Part shown: positions 1 through 8,520 of the stretch, piece by piece
How positions within the stretch are numbered: the first letter of the stretch is position 1
How the letters are laid out: every line of letters begins with the position of its first letter
Source of the DNA: Igneacidithiobacillus copahuensis
Lineage (GTDB): Bacteria > Pseudomonadota > Gammaproteobacteria > Acidithiobacillales > Acidithiobacillaceae
NCBI RefSeq assembly: GCF_018854015.1
Contig: NZ_JAAXYO010000033.1
Coordinates: 23,432-87,431 of the forward strand
Length of the DNA: 64,000 nucleotides
Direction of reading: 5' to 3'
The notes under the pieces: generated by a model
Seen by the model: the letters and a program-made list of their open reading frames with translations, nothing else
Database searches by the model: none
What the model was told of the DNA's origin: nothing
Translations under genes and position numbers: made by a program

Positions 1-465
1 GCGCAGACTGTAGTCGATGAAGCTCTGCCCGCCAAAACCCGGATTGACACTCATCACCAGCACCAGATCGATGCTTTCGAGGACGTAATCGAGCACTTCC
101 AGGGGCGTTGCCGGGTTCAGCGATACACCGGCCTTGCATCCAACGCTATGGATGAGCTGGATGGTGCGATCCAGGTGGATGGTCCCCTCCGGATGCACGG
201 TGATGATGTCCGCACCGGCCTTGGCAAACTCCGGAATGATGGCATCCACCGGCGAAATCATCAGATGGACATCGAGCGGCTTCTGGGTATGCGGCTTGAT
301 CGCCGCCGCCACCAGCGGTCCGATGGTAAGGTTGGGAACGAAGTGGTTGTCCATCACATCGACGTGGATGTAATCGGCGCCGGCCTCGTCCACCGCGCGC
401 ACTTCCTCACCCAGACGGGCGAAGTCGGCCGACAGGATCGAGGGGGAAATCTTGTACTGAGGCAT
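1..465 (-). CDS. rpe: Ribulose-phosphate 3-epimerase, C-terminus beyond the window edge
   Basis: This gene encodes the cytosolic enzyme that interconverts ribulose 5-phosphate and xylulose 5-phosphate, a regeneration step of the Calvin cycle. About 155 codons are visible of a family length near 220, because the gene runs off the left edge. The reading frame starts MPQYKISPSILSADFARLGE, and SPSILSADFARLGEE is the family N-terminus. The motif HVDVMDNHFVPNLTIGP (metal and substrate binding) and a later MSVNPGFGGQSFI (phosphate loop) follow. The start is the ATG at 465 with GGAG about 7 bases upstream. It is the last visible gene of the carbon-fixation cluster, 86 bases after fba, so it probably shares that transcript. 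Confidence 0.95.
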   Translation of the reverse strand, partial: MPQYKISPSILSADFARLGEEVRAVDEAGADYIHVDVMDNHFVPNLTIGPLVAAAIKPHTQKPLDVHLMISPVDAIIPEFAKAGADIITVHPEGTIHLDRTIQLIHSVGCKAGVSLNPATPLEVLDYVLESIDLVLVMSVNPGFGGQSFIDYSLR

Positions 466-551
466 AATACGGCTCCTTGCAAAACGGCTGGAGCGCCCGG
501 AGGCGCCCCAGCACAGCATGCCACCCGCAGGCGGCAGAGGGGCGCAAAGGC

Positions 552-1622
552 TTAGACGCCCTTGACCCGCGGATCGAGATCACCCGCCTTGTACTTCTTG
601 ACCATGGTATCCATGGGGATCGCCTTGATCTTGCTGGCCTGACCGGCAGAACCGAAGGCCTCGTAGCGCGCCTTGCAGATGTCACGCATGGCGTCCAGAG
701 AGGCGGTCAGGAACTTGCGCGGATCGAAGTTCTTGGGATTCTTGTACAGGCTCTGGCGCACCGCACCGGTTGCGGCCAGACGCAGATCGGTGTCAATGTT
801 GACCTTGCGCACGCCATACTTGATACCTTCCTGAATCTCTTCCACGGGCACGCCATAGGTCTCGCCGATGTCGCCACCAAACTCGTGAATGATCTTCAGC
901 CAGTCCTGCGGCACCGAGCTGGAGCCGTGCATCACCAGGTGGGTGTCGGGGATGCGCTCGTGGATCTCCTTGACACGGTCGATGCGCAGGATCTTGCCGG
1001 TCGGTGGCTGGGTGAACTTGTAGGCGCCGTGACTGGTACCGATGGCGATGGCCAGGGCATCCAGCTTGGTCGATTTGACGAACTGCGCAGCCTCTTCCGG
1101 ATCGGTAAGGAGCTGGTCATGGCTCAGGCAACCCTCGGCGCCGACGCCATCCTCTTCACCGGCCATACCGGTTTCCAGGGAGCCCAGACAACCCAGCTCA
1201 CCTTCGACAGTCACGCCCACGGCATGCGCCATTTCCACCACCTTGGCGGTCACCGCGACATTGTAGTCATAGCTGGCGGGGGTCTTGGCGTCTTCCAGCA
1301 GGGAGCCGTCCATCATAACGCTGGTGAAGCCAGAACGGATGGCCTGGATGCAGACGGCGGGGCTGGCGCCGTGGTCCTGATGCAGCACCACCGGAATGTC
1401 CGGATATTCCTCGACCGCTGCGAGGATCAGATGCCGCAGGAAGGGCTCGCCCGCGTATTTACGGGCACCCGCCGAGGCCTGCAGGATGACCGGCGCGTCG
1501 ACGGCAGCCGCCGCTTCCATAATCGCGCGCACCTGCTCCAAGTTGTTGACGTTAAAGGCAGGAATGCCATATCCGTGCTCGGCGGCGTGATCGAGCAGTT
1601 GCCGCATAGATACCATTGCCAT
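552..1622 (-). CDS. fba: Class II fructose-bisphosphate aldolase
   Basis: This is a zinc-dependent aldolase that condenses glyceraldehyde 3-phosphate and dihydroxyacetone phosphate to fructose 1,6-bisphosphate. In an autotroph it serves the Calvin cycle and gluconeogenesis, and it can also make sedoheptulose bisphosphate. The 356 residues match the family. HQDHG at about 81-85 supplies metal-binding and catalytic residues, and later LGCLG, GTSHGAYKF and MHGSSSVP provide further metal and phosphate contacts. The form resembles the aldolases found in cbb operons (often named cbbA). It sits between pyk and rpe on the same strand with short gaps, consistent with one operon. The start MAMVSMRQ could also be used at the internal ATGs. 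Confidence 0.97.
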   Translation of the reverse strand: MAMVSMRQLLDHAAEHGYGIPAFNVNNLEQVRAIMEAAAAVDAPVILQASAGARKYAGEPFLRHLILAAVEEYPDIPVVLHQDHGASPAVCIQAIRSGFTSVMMDGSLLEDAKTPASYDYNVAVTAKVVEMAHAVGVTVEGELGCLGSLETGMAGEEDGVGAEGCLSHDQLLTDPEEAAQFVKSTKLDALAIAIGTSHGAYKFTQPPTGKILRIDRVKEIHERIPDTHLVMHGSSSVPQDWLKIIHEFGGDIGETYGVPVEEIQEGIKYGVRKVNIDTDLRLAATGAVRQSLYKNPKNFDPRKFLTASLDAMRDICKARYEAFGSAGQASKIKAIPMDTMVKKYKAGDLDPRVKGV

Positions 1623-1661
1623 CGCTGTTACCTCACTAGCAGTAGAAAAAACAGTTACGGT

Positions 1662-3098
1662 TCAAATCTGGCTGGCCGCGCCCACGCGCACCAGCTTCAG
1701 GGTATTCGTCCCCCCCGGCGCACCAATCGGCTCACCGATGGTAATCAGGATCAAATCGCCATCCCGCACGACGCCGCGGCGGCGCAACTCATCTTCCGCC
1801 GAGCGCATGACCTGCAAGGGATCATCGTGACGACTCTGCGGAAAATTGACCGGATGTACCCCACGATACAGGGTCACCTTGCGTCGCGTATAGACCTGCG
1901 GTGTGAGCGCGTAGATCGGCACCCGCGAGTCGGCCCGCGACAGCCACAATGCCGTCGAGCCGCTCTCGGTGAAGGCGGCAATGGCCGCAATTGGCGCGCG
2001 TTGGGTGGCAAGGATGGCGGCAGCAGCAATGGTCTCGTCCACCCGCTCCAGAGTTCGGTCGAAGAACGGTTCATCGACATCACAGGGCATCTGCCGCTCG
2101 ACTTCGAGACAGGTACGCGCCATGGCCGCCACCGCCTCCACAGGATACTGACCGGAGGCCGTCTCGGCGGAGAGCATGACCGCGTCAGTACCATCGAGGA
2201 CGGCATTGGCAACATCCGATACTTCTGCCCGCGTCGGAATCGGCTGATGGATCATCGATTCCATCATCTGCGTTGCGGTGATGGTGATGCGATGATAGCG
2301 ATGTGCCATGGCGATGATGCGCTTCTGCACTGGCGGCACCGCAGCATCGCCGATTTCGACGCCCAGGTCTCCGCGGGCGACCATCACCGCCTCGGAAGCC
2401 TTCAGGATGTCCTCGATGGCCTCCACCGCCTCGGCGCGTTCGATCTTGGCCACCAGTGCACCATGACCACCGGCTTCCCGAAACAGCCGCCGCGCCTCGT
2501 CCATGTCGGCGCCACTGCGCGGAAAGGAAACCGCAAGATAATCCGCCTCCAGCTGCGCAGCGGTAATGATGTCCTGCCGGTCCTTGTCGGTGAGGGCGGG
2601 AGCCGTCAGCCCGCCGCCCGCCCGGTTGATGCCCTTGTTGTTGGAGAGTTCGCCACCCTGCACCACGCGAGTGTGGATTTCGTTGCCCTGCACCTTGTCC
2701 ACCCAGAGCACGATCATGCCGTCGTTGAGCAGCAAGGTCGCGCCGCGCTCGACGTCCTTGACGAGTTGCGGATAGGTCACCCCCACCCGGGTCTGGTCAC
2801 CAAGTTCGCAGTGGATATCGAGGATAAAGGGGTCCCCCTCGCGTAATTGGATCTTGCCCTCGGCAAACTTGCCGATGCGGATCTTCGGTCCCTGCAGATC
2901 GGCGAGAACACCGATGGCACGGCCATGGGCCCGTGCCCGTTCCCGCACCAGTTCCGCCGTACGCAGGTGTCCCTCGGCAGTGCCATGGGAGAAATTGAGG
3001 CGCACGACATCCAGGCCCGCCTCGATCAATCGGTCGATGACCTCGGCGGAGCTGCTCGCCGGTCCTAACGTCGCAACAATCTTGGTGCGGCGAATCAT
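1662..3098 (-). CDS. pyk: Pyruvate kinase
   Basis: Pyruvate kinase transfers phosphate from phosphoenolpyruvate to ADP, giving pyruvate and ATP. The 478-residue protein opens with MIRRTKIVATLGPAS, the conserved N-terminus. It carries RLNFSHG (substrate site), the B-domain insertion, AVMVARGDLGVEI (Mg and K binding) and TATQMMESMI (catalytic lysine and threonine neighbourhood). A typical C-terminal domain ends in VRVGAASQI. It lies 6 bases from pgk and 39 bases from fba. Presence within a CO2-fixation cluster suggests it drains fixed carbon from 3-phosphoglycerate towards pyruvate. Confidence 0.97.
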   Translation of the reverse strand: MIRRTKIVATLGPASSSAEVIDRLIEAGLDVVRLNFSHGTAEGHLRTAELVRERARAHGRAIGVLADLQGPKIRIGKFAEGKIQLREGDPFILDIHCELGDQTRVGVTYPQLVKDVERGATLLLNDGMIVLWVDKVQGNEIHTRVVQGGELSNNKGINRAGGGLTAPALTDKDRQDIITAAQLEADYLAVSFPRSGADMDEARRLFREAGGHGALVAKIERAEAVEAIEDILKASEAVMVARGDLGVEIGDAAVPPVQKRIIAMAHRYHRITITATQMMESMIHQPIPTRAEVSDVANAVLDGTDAVMLSAETASGQYPVEAVAAMARTCLEVERQMPCDVDEPFFDRTLERVDETIAAAAILATQRAPIAAIAAFTESGSTALWLSRADSRVPIYALTPQVYTRRKVTLYRGVHPVNFPQSRHDDPLQVMRSAEDELRRRGVVRDGDLILITIGEPIGAPGGTNTLKLVRVGAASQI

Positions 3099-3104
3099 AT
3101 AGGC

Positions 3105-4301
3105 CTACCCCCGGGCACGAGCCTCTAAAATCTCGAAGGCCGGCAGGGTCTTCCCCTCAAGCACTTCGAGGAAAGCGCCACCGCCGGTAGAGATGTAACC
3201 GACGCGATCGGCAATACCATACTTGGCAATCGCGGCCAAGGTATCGCCACCACCGGCGATGGAGAAACCATCACTAGCCGCAATGGCCTCGGCAATGGCC
3301 TTGGTACCGCTGGCGAAAGCATCGAACTCAAACACACCCACCGGGCCATTCCACACGATCGTACCGGCCTTCAGGAGCTGATCGGCAAGCTGAGCAGCCG
3401 TCTTCGGCCCAATGTCCAAAATCATGTCGTCGGCGCCAACGTCCGTAGCGGCCTTGACCGTAGCCTTGGCATCAGCGGCAAAGCGATCTGCAACCACCAC
3501 GTCAACAGGAATCGGCACTTCCGCACCGCGCGCCTTCATCTTGGCGATGACCTTTTTGGCCTCGTCGATGAGATCGGGCTCCGCCAGGCTCTTGCCAATG
3601 GGCAGACCGGCGGCAAGCAGGAAGGTATTGGCAATACCCCCGCCCACAATCAGGCCATCTACCTTATCCGCGAGGCTCTGCAGGATGGTGAGCTTGGTCG
3701 AGACCTTGGAGCCGGCGACAATGGCCACCAAAGGCCGCTTGGGATTGGCAAGGGCCCGGTTGATGGCCTCGATTTCCGCCGCCAGGAGGGGGCCAGCGCA
3801 GGCGATCGGCGCATATTTGGCGATGCCGTAGGTGCTGGCCTCCGCGCGGTGGGCGGTACCGAAGGCGTCGTGCACAAAGATGTCGCAGAGCTTGGCGTAT
3901 TTCTGTGCCAAGGCATCGTCGTTCTTCTTCTCGCCCTTGTTCAGACGGCAGTTCTCCAGCATGACGACTTCACCCGGATGCAGCGCAAAGCCACCGTCCA
4001 CCCAGTTCTGTTCCAGGCGTACCGGCTTGCCGAGCAACTCCGACAGGCGCTTTGCCACCGGCGCCAGGGAGTCCCGCGCATGGAACTCGCCTTCCGTCGG
4101 CCGCCCGAGGTGCGAAGTAATCATCACTGCCGCACCCGCGTCCAGCGCCATCTGCACCGCCGGTACCGAGGCCCGTACCCGGGTATCCTCGGTGATTTCC
4201 CCAGTATCGTTGAGCGGGACGTTGAGGTCGGCACGTATGAAGACGCGCTTCCCCTGCGCGTCCCCGCGCTTGCACACTTCCGCAAAGGTCAGGATCTGCA
4301 T
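3105..4301 (-). CDS. pgk: Phosphoglycerate kinase
   Basis: This kinase phosphorylates 3-phosphoglycerate with ATP, the first reductive-phase step after Rubisco. I place the start at the ATG at 4301 (MQILTFAEVCKRGDAQGKRV), giving 398 residues as usual for the family. The frame stays open further upstream but would run into gap, and GGAG lies just ahead of this ATG. Visible motifs are RADLNVPL (3PG binding), HLGRPTEG, AFGTAHRAEAST, VGGGIANTFL and the C-terminal nucleotide loop GGGDTLAAI. The gap to the upstream gap gene is 13 bases, so translational coupling in one operon is likely. Confidence 0.97.
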   Translation of the reverse strand: MQILTFAEVCKRGDAQGKRVFIRADLNVPLNDTGEITEDTRVRASVPAVQMALDAGAAVMITSHLGRPTEGEFHARDSLAPVAKRLSELLGKPVRLEQNWVDGGFALHPGEVVMLENCRLNKGEKKNDDALAQKYAKLCDIFVHDAFGTAHRAEASTYGIAKYAPIACAGPLLAAEIEAINRALANPKRPLVAIVAGSKVSTKLTILQSLADKVDGLIVGGGIANTFLLAAGLPIGKSLAEPDLIDEAKKVIAKMKARGAEVPIPVDVVVADRFAADAKATVKAATDVGADDMILDIGPKTAAQLADQLLKAGTIVWNGPVGVFEFDAFASGTKAIAEAIAASDGFSIAGGGDTLAAIAKYGIADRVGYISTGGGAFLEVLEGKTLPAFEILEARARG

Positions 4302-4314
4302 GGGCTCCTCCGCC

Positions 4315-5322
4315 TCAGTGGCTCGCCACGTGATTGACGAAGCGCAGCATATTGCAGGTGTAGCCGTACTCGTTGTCATACCAGGACACCACCTTGACGA
4401 AGGTCGGATCCAACTGAATACCGGCCTTGGCGTCGAAGATGGAAGGAGCGGAGAAGCCGCGGAAGTCCGTCGAGACCACAGCATCTTCGGTGTAAGCCAG
4501 AACGCCCCTCAGGGCGCCCTCACTGGCGGCCTTCATGGCCTTGCAGATGTCCTCGTAGCTCGCCTCTTTGTTCAGCTCGGCGGTGAGATCGACCACCGAA
4601 ACATCAGAGGTGGGCACACGGAAAGCCATGCCGGTGAGCTTTTTATTGAGCTCGGGGATCACCTTACCCACCGCTTTGGCGGCACCCGTGGAAGAAGGAA
4701 TGATGTTTTCGAGGATGCCGCGGCCGCCCCGCCAGTCCTTGTGGGATGGCCCGTCAACGGTCTTTTGGGTAGCCGTGGCCGCATGCACAGTACTCATCAG
4801 TCCGCGCTTGATACCAAAATTGTCGTGCAGCACCTTGGCCACCGGCGCCAGACAGTTGGTGGTGCAGGAGGCCGCAGAGACAATCTTTTCGCCGGCATAT
4901 TTGGCGTGGTTGACGCCGTAGACGAACATGGGGGTATCGTCCTTGGAAGGCGCCGACTGCACCACCTTTTTGGCACCGGCATCGACATGCTTCTGGCAGG
5001 TCTCCGTAGTCAGGAAGAAGCCCGTGGATTCGATGACGACATCCACGTCGACTTCTCCCCACTTGAGCTCCGCCGGGTCCTTCTCTGCGGTCAGGCGGAT
5101 GGTCTTGCCGTTGACGATCAGGCTATTCCCCTCAACGCGTACGTCACCAGCGAAGCGGCCGTGCACGGAATCATACTGCAACATGTACGCAAGGTAGTCA
5201 GGAGGTAGGAGGTCGTTGATGGCAACGACGTCCAGATGCTGGAATTCGGCCTCCTTGGCGATCGCTCGGAAGGCCATGCGGCCGATACGCCCAAACCCAT
5301 TGATACCAACACGAATGCTCAT
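4315..5322 (-). CDS. gap: Glyceraldehyde-3-phosphate dehydrogenase
   Basis: This enzyme reduces 1,3-bisphosphoglycerate to glyceraldehyde 3-phosphate in the Calvin cycle, or the reverse in glycolysis. It has 335 residues with the N-terminal Rossmann motif GINGFGRIGR. The sequence SAASCTTNCLAP places the catalytic Cys at 153 with its partner His downstream. An Asp near 37 (AIND) is the type seen in NAD-preferring enzymes, so NADH may be the physiological cofactor, but that is inference. It lies between pgk and tkt, 32 bases after tkt, and has a GGAG ribosome-binding site ahead of the ATG. Confidence 0.97.
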   Translation of the reverse strand: MSIRVGINGFGRIGRMAFRAIAKEAEFQHLDVVAINDLLPPDYLAYMLQYDSVHGRFAGDVRVEGNSLIVNGKTIRLTAEKDPAELKWGEVDVDVVIESTGFFLTTETCQKHVDAGAKKVVQSAPSKDDTPMFVYGVNHAKYAGEKIVSAASCTTNCLAPVAKVLHDNFGIKRGLMSTVHAATATQKTVDGPSHKDWRGGRGILENIIPSSTGAAKAVGKVIPELNKKLTGMAFRVPTSDVSVVDLTAELNKEASYEDICKAMKAASEGALRGVLAYTEDAVVSTDFRGFSAPSIFDAKAGIQLDPTFVKVVSWYDNEYGYTCNMLRFVNHVASH

Positions 5323-5354
5323 GGCAAACTCCTCAGATTATTAAAATGAAAGTC

Positions 5355-7355
5355 TTATAGCGCCTTGAACCGTGCGACGACGTTGTCCACGGTAAAGCCG
5401 AATTTCTCGAAGAGGATCGGGGCCGGGGCCGAGGCGCCGAAGTGATCGATCCCGACCACCGCGCCCTGCAGGCCCACGTATTTGTACCACAGGCCCGTGG
5501 TGCCGGCCTCCACCGCCAAGCGCTTGCTCAGAGCAGCGGGGAGCACGCTTTCGCGGTAGGCCGCATCCTGCGCATCGAAGAGCTCCAGGCAGGGCATGGA
5601 CACCACGCGTACCTCAACGCCCTGCTCGGCCAGTTTGCCCTGCGCCGCCAGCGCCAGCTCCACTTCGGAGCCGCTGGCAATCAGGATACCGGTAGGCTTG
5701 CCATTGGCAGCATCCTTGACGACATACCCACCGCGACGGGCGCCATCGACCGTGGCATCCGTATGCGCCATGGCAGGCAAGTTCTGTCGACTCAGGGCCA
5801 GCAGGCTGGGAGTCTTCTCCTGTCGCACCGAGGATTCCCAGGCAATCGCAGTCTCTACCGCATCGGCGGGACGCCAGACATGCAGGTTGGGGATCAAGCG
5901 CAGGCTGTTGACCTGCTCGATGGGCTGGTGGGTCGGACCGTCTTCACCCAAACCAATGGAGTCGTGGGTCATGACGTAGACGACGCGCAATCCCATAAGA
6001 GCCGACATGCGGATGGCATTGCGGCTGTAATCCGAGAAGATCAGGAAGGTGCCACCAAAAGGCAGGAAACCACCATAGAGGGTGACGCCGTTCATGATGG
6101 CCGACATACCGAACTCGCGCACGCCGTAGTGAATGTAATTGCCATCTACCTTGTTCTTGCCGAGGTCTTCTGCTTCCTTCCAGCGGGTATTGTTGGATGG
6201 GCTCAGATCGGCAGAACCACCGATGAATTCGGGCAAAGAGGCCGCGATGCCCTGAATGGTTTTGCCAGACGCAACGCGGGTGGCGATTTTTGGCGACTCG
6301 GCACGGAAATCGGCAATGACCTTGGCGATGGCTGCATCAAACTCTGTGCTCGGTTTGCCCTGCAGCCGGCGCTCGAATTCCGCCGCCTCCTTGGGGAAAG
6401 CCGTTTTGTAGGCAGCAAATTTCTCCTGCCAGTTCGATTCCGCAGCCTTACCCTTGGCCCGCGCATCCCAACCCTGGTAGATCTCCTGGGGCACAAAGAA
6501 GGCCTCGTCGGACTTCCAGCCGAGATGCTTGCGGGTGGCGGCAACTTCGTCAGCGCCGAGAGCCGCACCATGCACGTCATGGGTCCCAGCCTTGTTCGGC
6601 GAGCCCTCGCCAATCACCGTCTTGCAGCAGATCAGCACGGGCTTGCTGGCCTGGGAGCGGGCCTCGACAATGGCCTTCTTCACCGCCTCGGGGTCATGAC
6701 CATTGATGTTGCGGATGACGTGCCAGCCATAGGCCTCGAAACGCGCCGGGGTGTCGTCGGCGAACCAGTTGTCTACGTGGCCATCGATGGAAATGTTGTT
6801 GTCGTCGTAGAAGCAGATGAGCTTGTTCAGGCCCCAAACCCCGGCCAGGGAACAGGCCTCGTGGGACACACCTTCCATAAGACAGCCATCGCCCAGGAAG
6901 ACGTAGGTGTAATTGTCGACAATCTCGTGACCCGGACGGTTGAATTGCTTGGCCAGTAGGCGCTCGGCCAGGGCCATACCGACGCCGTTCGCCAATCCCT
7001 GACCCAAGGGACCCGTAGTGGTCTCGACTCCCGGCGTGTCGCGATACTCGGGATGACCGGGCGTTTTGCTATGCCACTGGCGGAAGGCCTTGATGTCGTC
7101 AAGGGAGAGATCGTAGCCGCTCAGGTGCAGCAAAGCGTACTGCAACATGGAGCCATGGCCGTTGGAGAGCAGGAAGCGATCGCGCCCCGCCCAATGCGGA
7201 TTGGCGGGGTTGTGAACCAGGAAGTCGTTCCAGAGCACTTCGGCGATGTCCGCCATTCCCATGGGCATGCCCGGATGGCCGCTGTTGGCCTTCTGCACGG
7301 CATCGATGGAAAGGATACGGATGGCGTTGGCGAGTTCGGTACGAGATACGGTCAT
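5355..7355 (-). CDS. tkt: Transketolase
   Basis: Transketolase moves two-carbon ketol groups between sugar phosphates in the Calvin and pentose-phosphate cycles. The 666 residues cover three domains: thiamine-diphosphate binding (GDGCLMEG at 155-162, with DNNISIDG about 30 residues later), the pyrimidine-binding domain with DSIGLGEDGPTHQP, and a C-terminal domain. The N-terminal substrate histidine segment NSGHPGMPMG (24-33) is present. The gene is 59 bases downstream of glpX and shares its direction, and an AGGAG-like site precedes the ATG. It almost certainly belongs to the carbon-fixation operon (cbbT in cbb nomenclature). Confidence 0.97.
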   Translation of the reverse strand: MTVSRTELANAIRILSIDAVQKANSGHPGMPMGMADIAEVLWNDFLVHNPANPHWAGRDRFLLSNGHGSMLQYALLHLSGYDLSLDDIKAFRQWHSKTPGHPEYRDTPGVETTTGPLGQGLANGVGMALAERLLAKQFNRPGHEIVDNYTYVFLGDGCLMEGVSHEACSLAGVWGLNKLICFYDDNNISIDGHVDNWFADDTPARFEAYGWHVIRNINGHDPEAVKKAIVEARSQASKPVLICCKTVIGEGSPNKAGTHDVHGAALGADEVAATRKHLGWKSDEAFFVPQEIYQGWDARAKGKAAESNWQEKFAAYKTAFPKEAAEFERRLQGKPSTEFDAAIAKVIADFRAESPKIATRVASGKTIQGIAASLPEFIGGSADLSPSNNTRWKEAEDLGKNKVDGNYIHYGVREFGMSAIMNGVTLYGGFLPFGGTFLIFSDYSRNAIRMSALMGLRVVYVMTHDSIGLGEDGPTHQPIEQVNSLRLIPNLHVWRPADAVETAIAWESSVRQEKTPSLLALSRQNLPAMAHTDATVDGARRGGYVVKDAANGKPTGILIASGSEVELALAAQGKLAEQGVEVRVVSMPCLELFDAQDAAYRESVLPAALSKRLAVEAGTTGLWYKYVGLQGAVVGIDHFGASAPAPILFEKFGFTVDNVVARFKAL

Positions 7356-7414
7356 ATAGGCTCCTCAGAGAGGCGACCGGCGAAAAACCGGGCGCCGCAG
7401 CTAGTTTCAAGAAA

Positions 7415-8362
7415 TCAGTCGTCGGCCCGCTGATGGGTACGCACCCGGCGCAGGATGCCGTCGTGACCAGAAATCACGAGGCTTTCGCTCTCGACGAAGA
7501 AATGCGAGCGGGATACACCATCCAGGATATCGCCGCTGGTCAGGCCGGTGGCGACAAAGAGAACGTCATCGCTGGCCACCAGCTCATCGCGGCCAATCCA
7601 CTGACCCACCTTGAGCCCGGCCTCGGCGATGGCTTCTGCCTCACCCGGCTTCTGCGGCGCCAGGGCACCAAACATGTCGGCGCCCATGGCGCGCGCGGCA
7701 CAGGCGGTGATCACGCCCTCGGGGGTGCCACCAATACCCATCATTGCATCCACTTTGGTGCCGAGGGCAGCCATGATGCCACCACTCACGTCGCCATCCG
7801 TCTGCAGGCGCACCGTGGCGCCGGCGGCCTGAATTTCCTTGATCATGCCATCATGACGCGGCTTTTTCAGCAAAAAGATGCGCAGCTCCTTGACATCCTT
7901 GCCCAGCGCCTTGGCCAGCGCATGCAACTTGTCCTTCATGGGAGCCGCCGGGTCGATCTTGCCACGCGCCGGCGCCGGCACTACCAGCTTGTCCATATAG
8001 AAGGCCGGGCCAGGGCGGAACATGCTGCCCTTGGGAGCAGCGGCCAGCACGCAAATGGAACCCGGCATGCCATAGGACATAAAGGTGGTCCCTTCTACCG
8101 GATCAACGGCGATATCGACTTCGGGACCCGAGCCGGAACCCACGGTCTCGCCGTTGTAAAGCATCGGGGCTTCATCTTTCTCGCCTTCACCGATGACCAC
8201 CGTACCGCGCATGTGCACTTGCGCCAGGGCCGCGCGCATGGCGTCCACCGCGGCACCATCCCCCTGCTCCTTTTCGCCTCGACCAATCCAGCTGCTGGCA
8301 GCGCGCGCTGCAGTTTCGGTGACAGGGAGGAGGCTCAGAGCCAGATTGCGGATGGTAGCCAT
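7415..8362 (-). CDS. glpX: Class II fructose-1,6-bisphosphatase, GlpX type
   Basis: This enzyme removes the 1-phosphate from fructose 1,6-bisphosphate, and many family members also act on sedoheptulose 1,7-bisphosphate, both needed in the Calvin cycle. The 315 residues include the GlpX signatures GEGEKDEAPML (58-68), DPVEGT (87-92) and GIGGTPEGV, which belong to the metal and substrate sites. It is unrelated in sequence to the class I Fbp found in many cbb operons. It is the first gene of the minus-strand carbon cluster and lies behind a 158-base spacer with CbbR-like motifs. The functional name cbbF would be equally suitable. Confidence 0.95.
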   Translation of the reverse strand: MATIRNLALSLLPVTETAARAASSWIGRGEKEQGDGAAVDAMRAALAQVHMRGTVVIGEGEKDEAPMLYNGETVGSGSGPEVDIAVDPVEGTTFMSYGMPGSICVLAAAPKGSMFRPGPAFYMDKLVVPAPARGKIDPAAPMKDKLHALAKALGKDVKELRIFLLKKPRHDGMIKEIQAAGATVRLQTDGDVSGGIMAALGTKVDAMMGIGGTPEGVITACAARAMGADMFGALAPQKPGEAEAIAEAGLKVGQWIGRDELVASDDVLFVATGLTSGDILDGVSRSHFFVESESLVISGHDGILRRVRTHQRADD

Positions 8363-8431
8363 AGGGGACGTCCTTCAGGTGGCGATAGAAATAGGCCCAA
8401 GGATAAAGCAAGCGAGGCTTTTTGGGAACTC

Positions 8432-8469
8432 GACTGTTTGACTGTTTGATAAACAATGATGCAGTTTGA
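8432..8469 (-). promoter_or_regulatory. Candidate CbbR-binding region upstream of glpX
   Basis: The spacer between glpX and the next upstream gene contains two spaced TNA half-site pairs, the pattern reported for LysR-type CbbR sites. TGA-N7-TGA lies at 8457-8469 and TGA-N8-TAA at 8439-8452. A perfect tandem GACTGTTT occupies 8432-8439 and 8440-8447. The segment is 70-105 bases ahead of the glpX ATG, where an activator site would be expected. TNA pairs are common by chance, so the tandem repeat and the context carry most of the weight. No clear -35/-10 pair could be fixed. Confidence 0.4.
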
Positions 8470-8520
8470 CGGGGTAACGGCGGAGTTCCCGCATCTCCAA
8501 AGCAGTCCTCTCGGCGCTAC

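Noticed and set aside
477..2846. A 789-codon open frame on the plus strand opposite fba and pyk
   Set aside because: It is antisense to two strongly conserved genes, and its low-complexity His/Gly/Leu/Arg-rich product is what the reverse strand of G+C-rich coding DNA yields.
3105..4484. Extended N-terminus for pgk up to 4484
   Set aside because: The extra 61 residues overlap gap and do not belong to the family. The ATG at 4301 gives the normal N-terminus with a good ribosome-binding site.
7356..7414. CCGG-N7-CCGG hairpin between glpX and tkt
   Set aside because: CCGG is self-complementary and frequent at this base composition. A 4-base stem without a T-run is not a convincing terminator.
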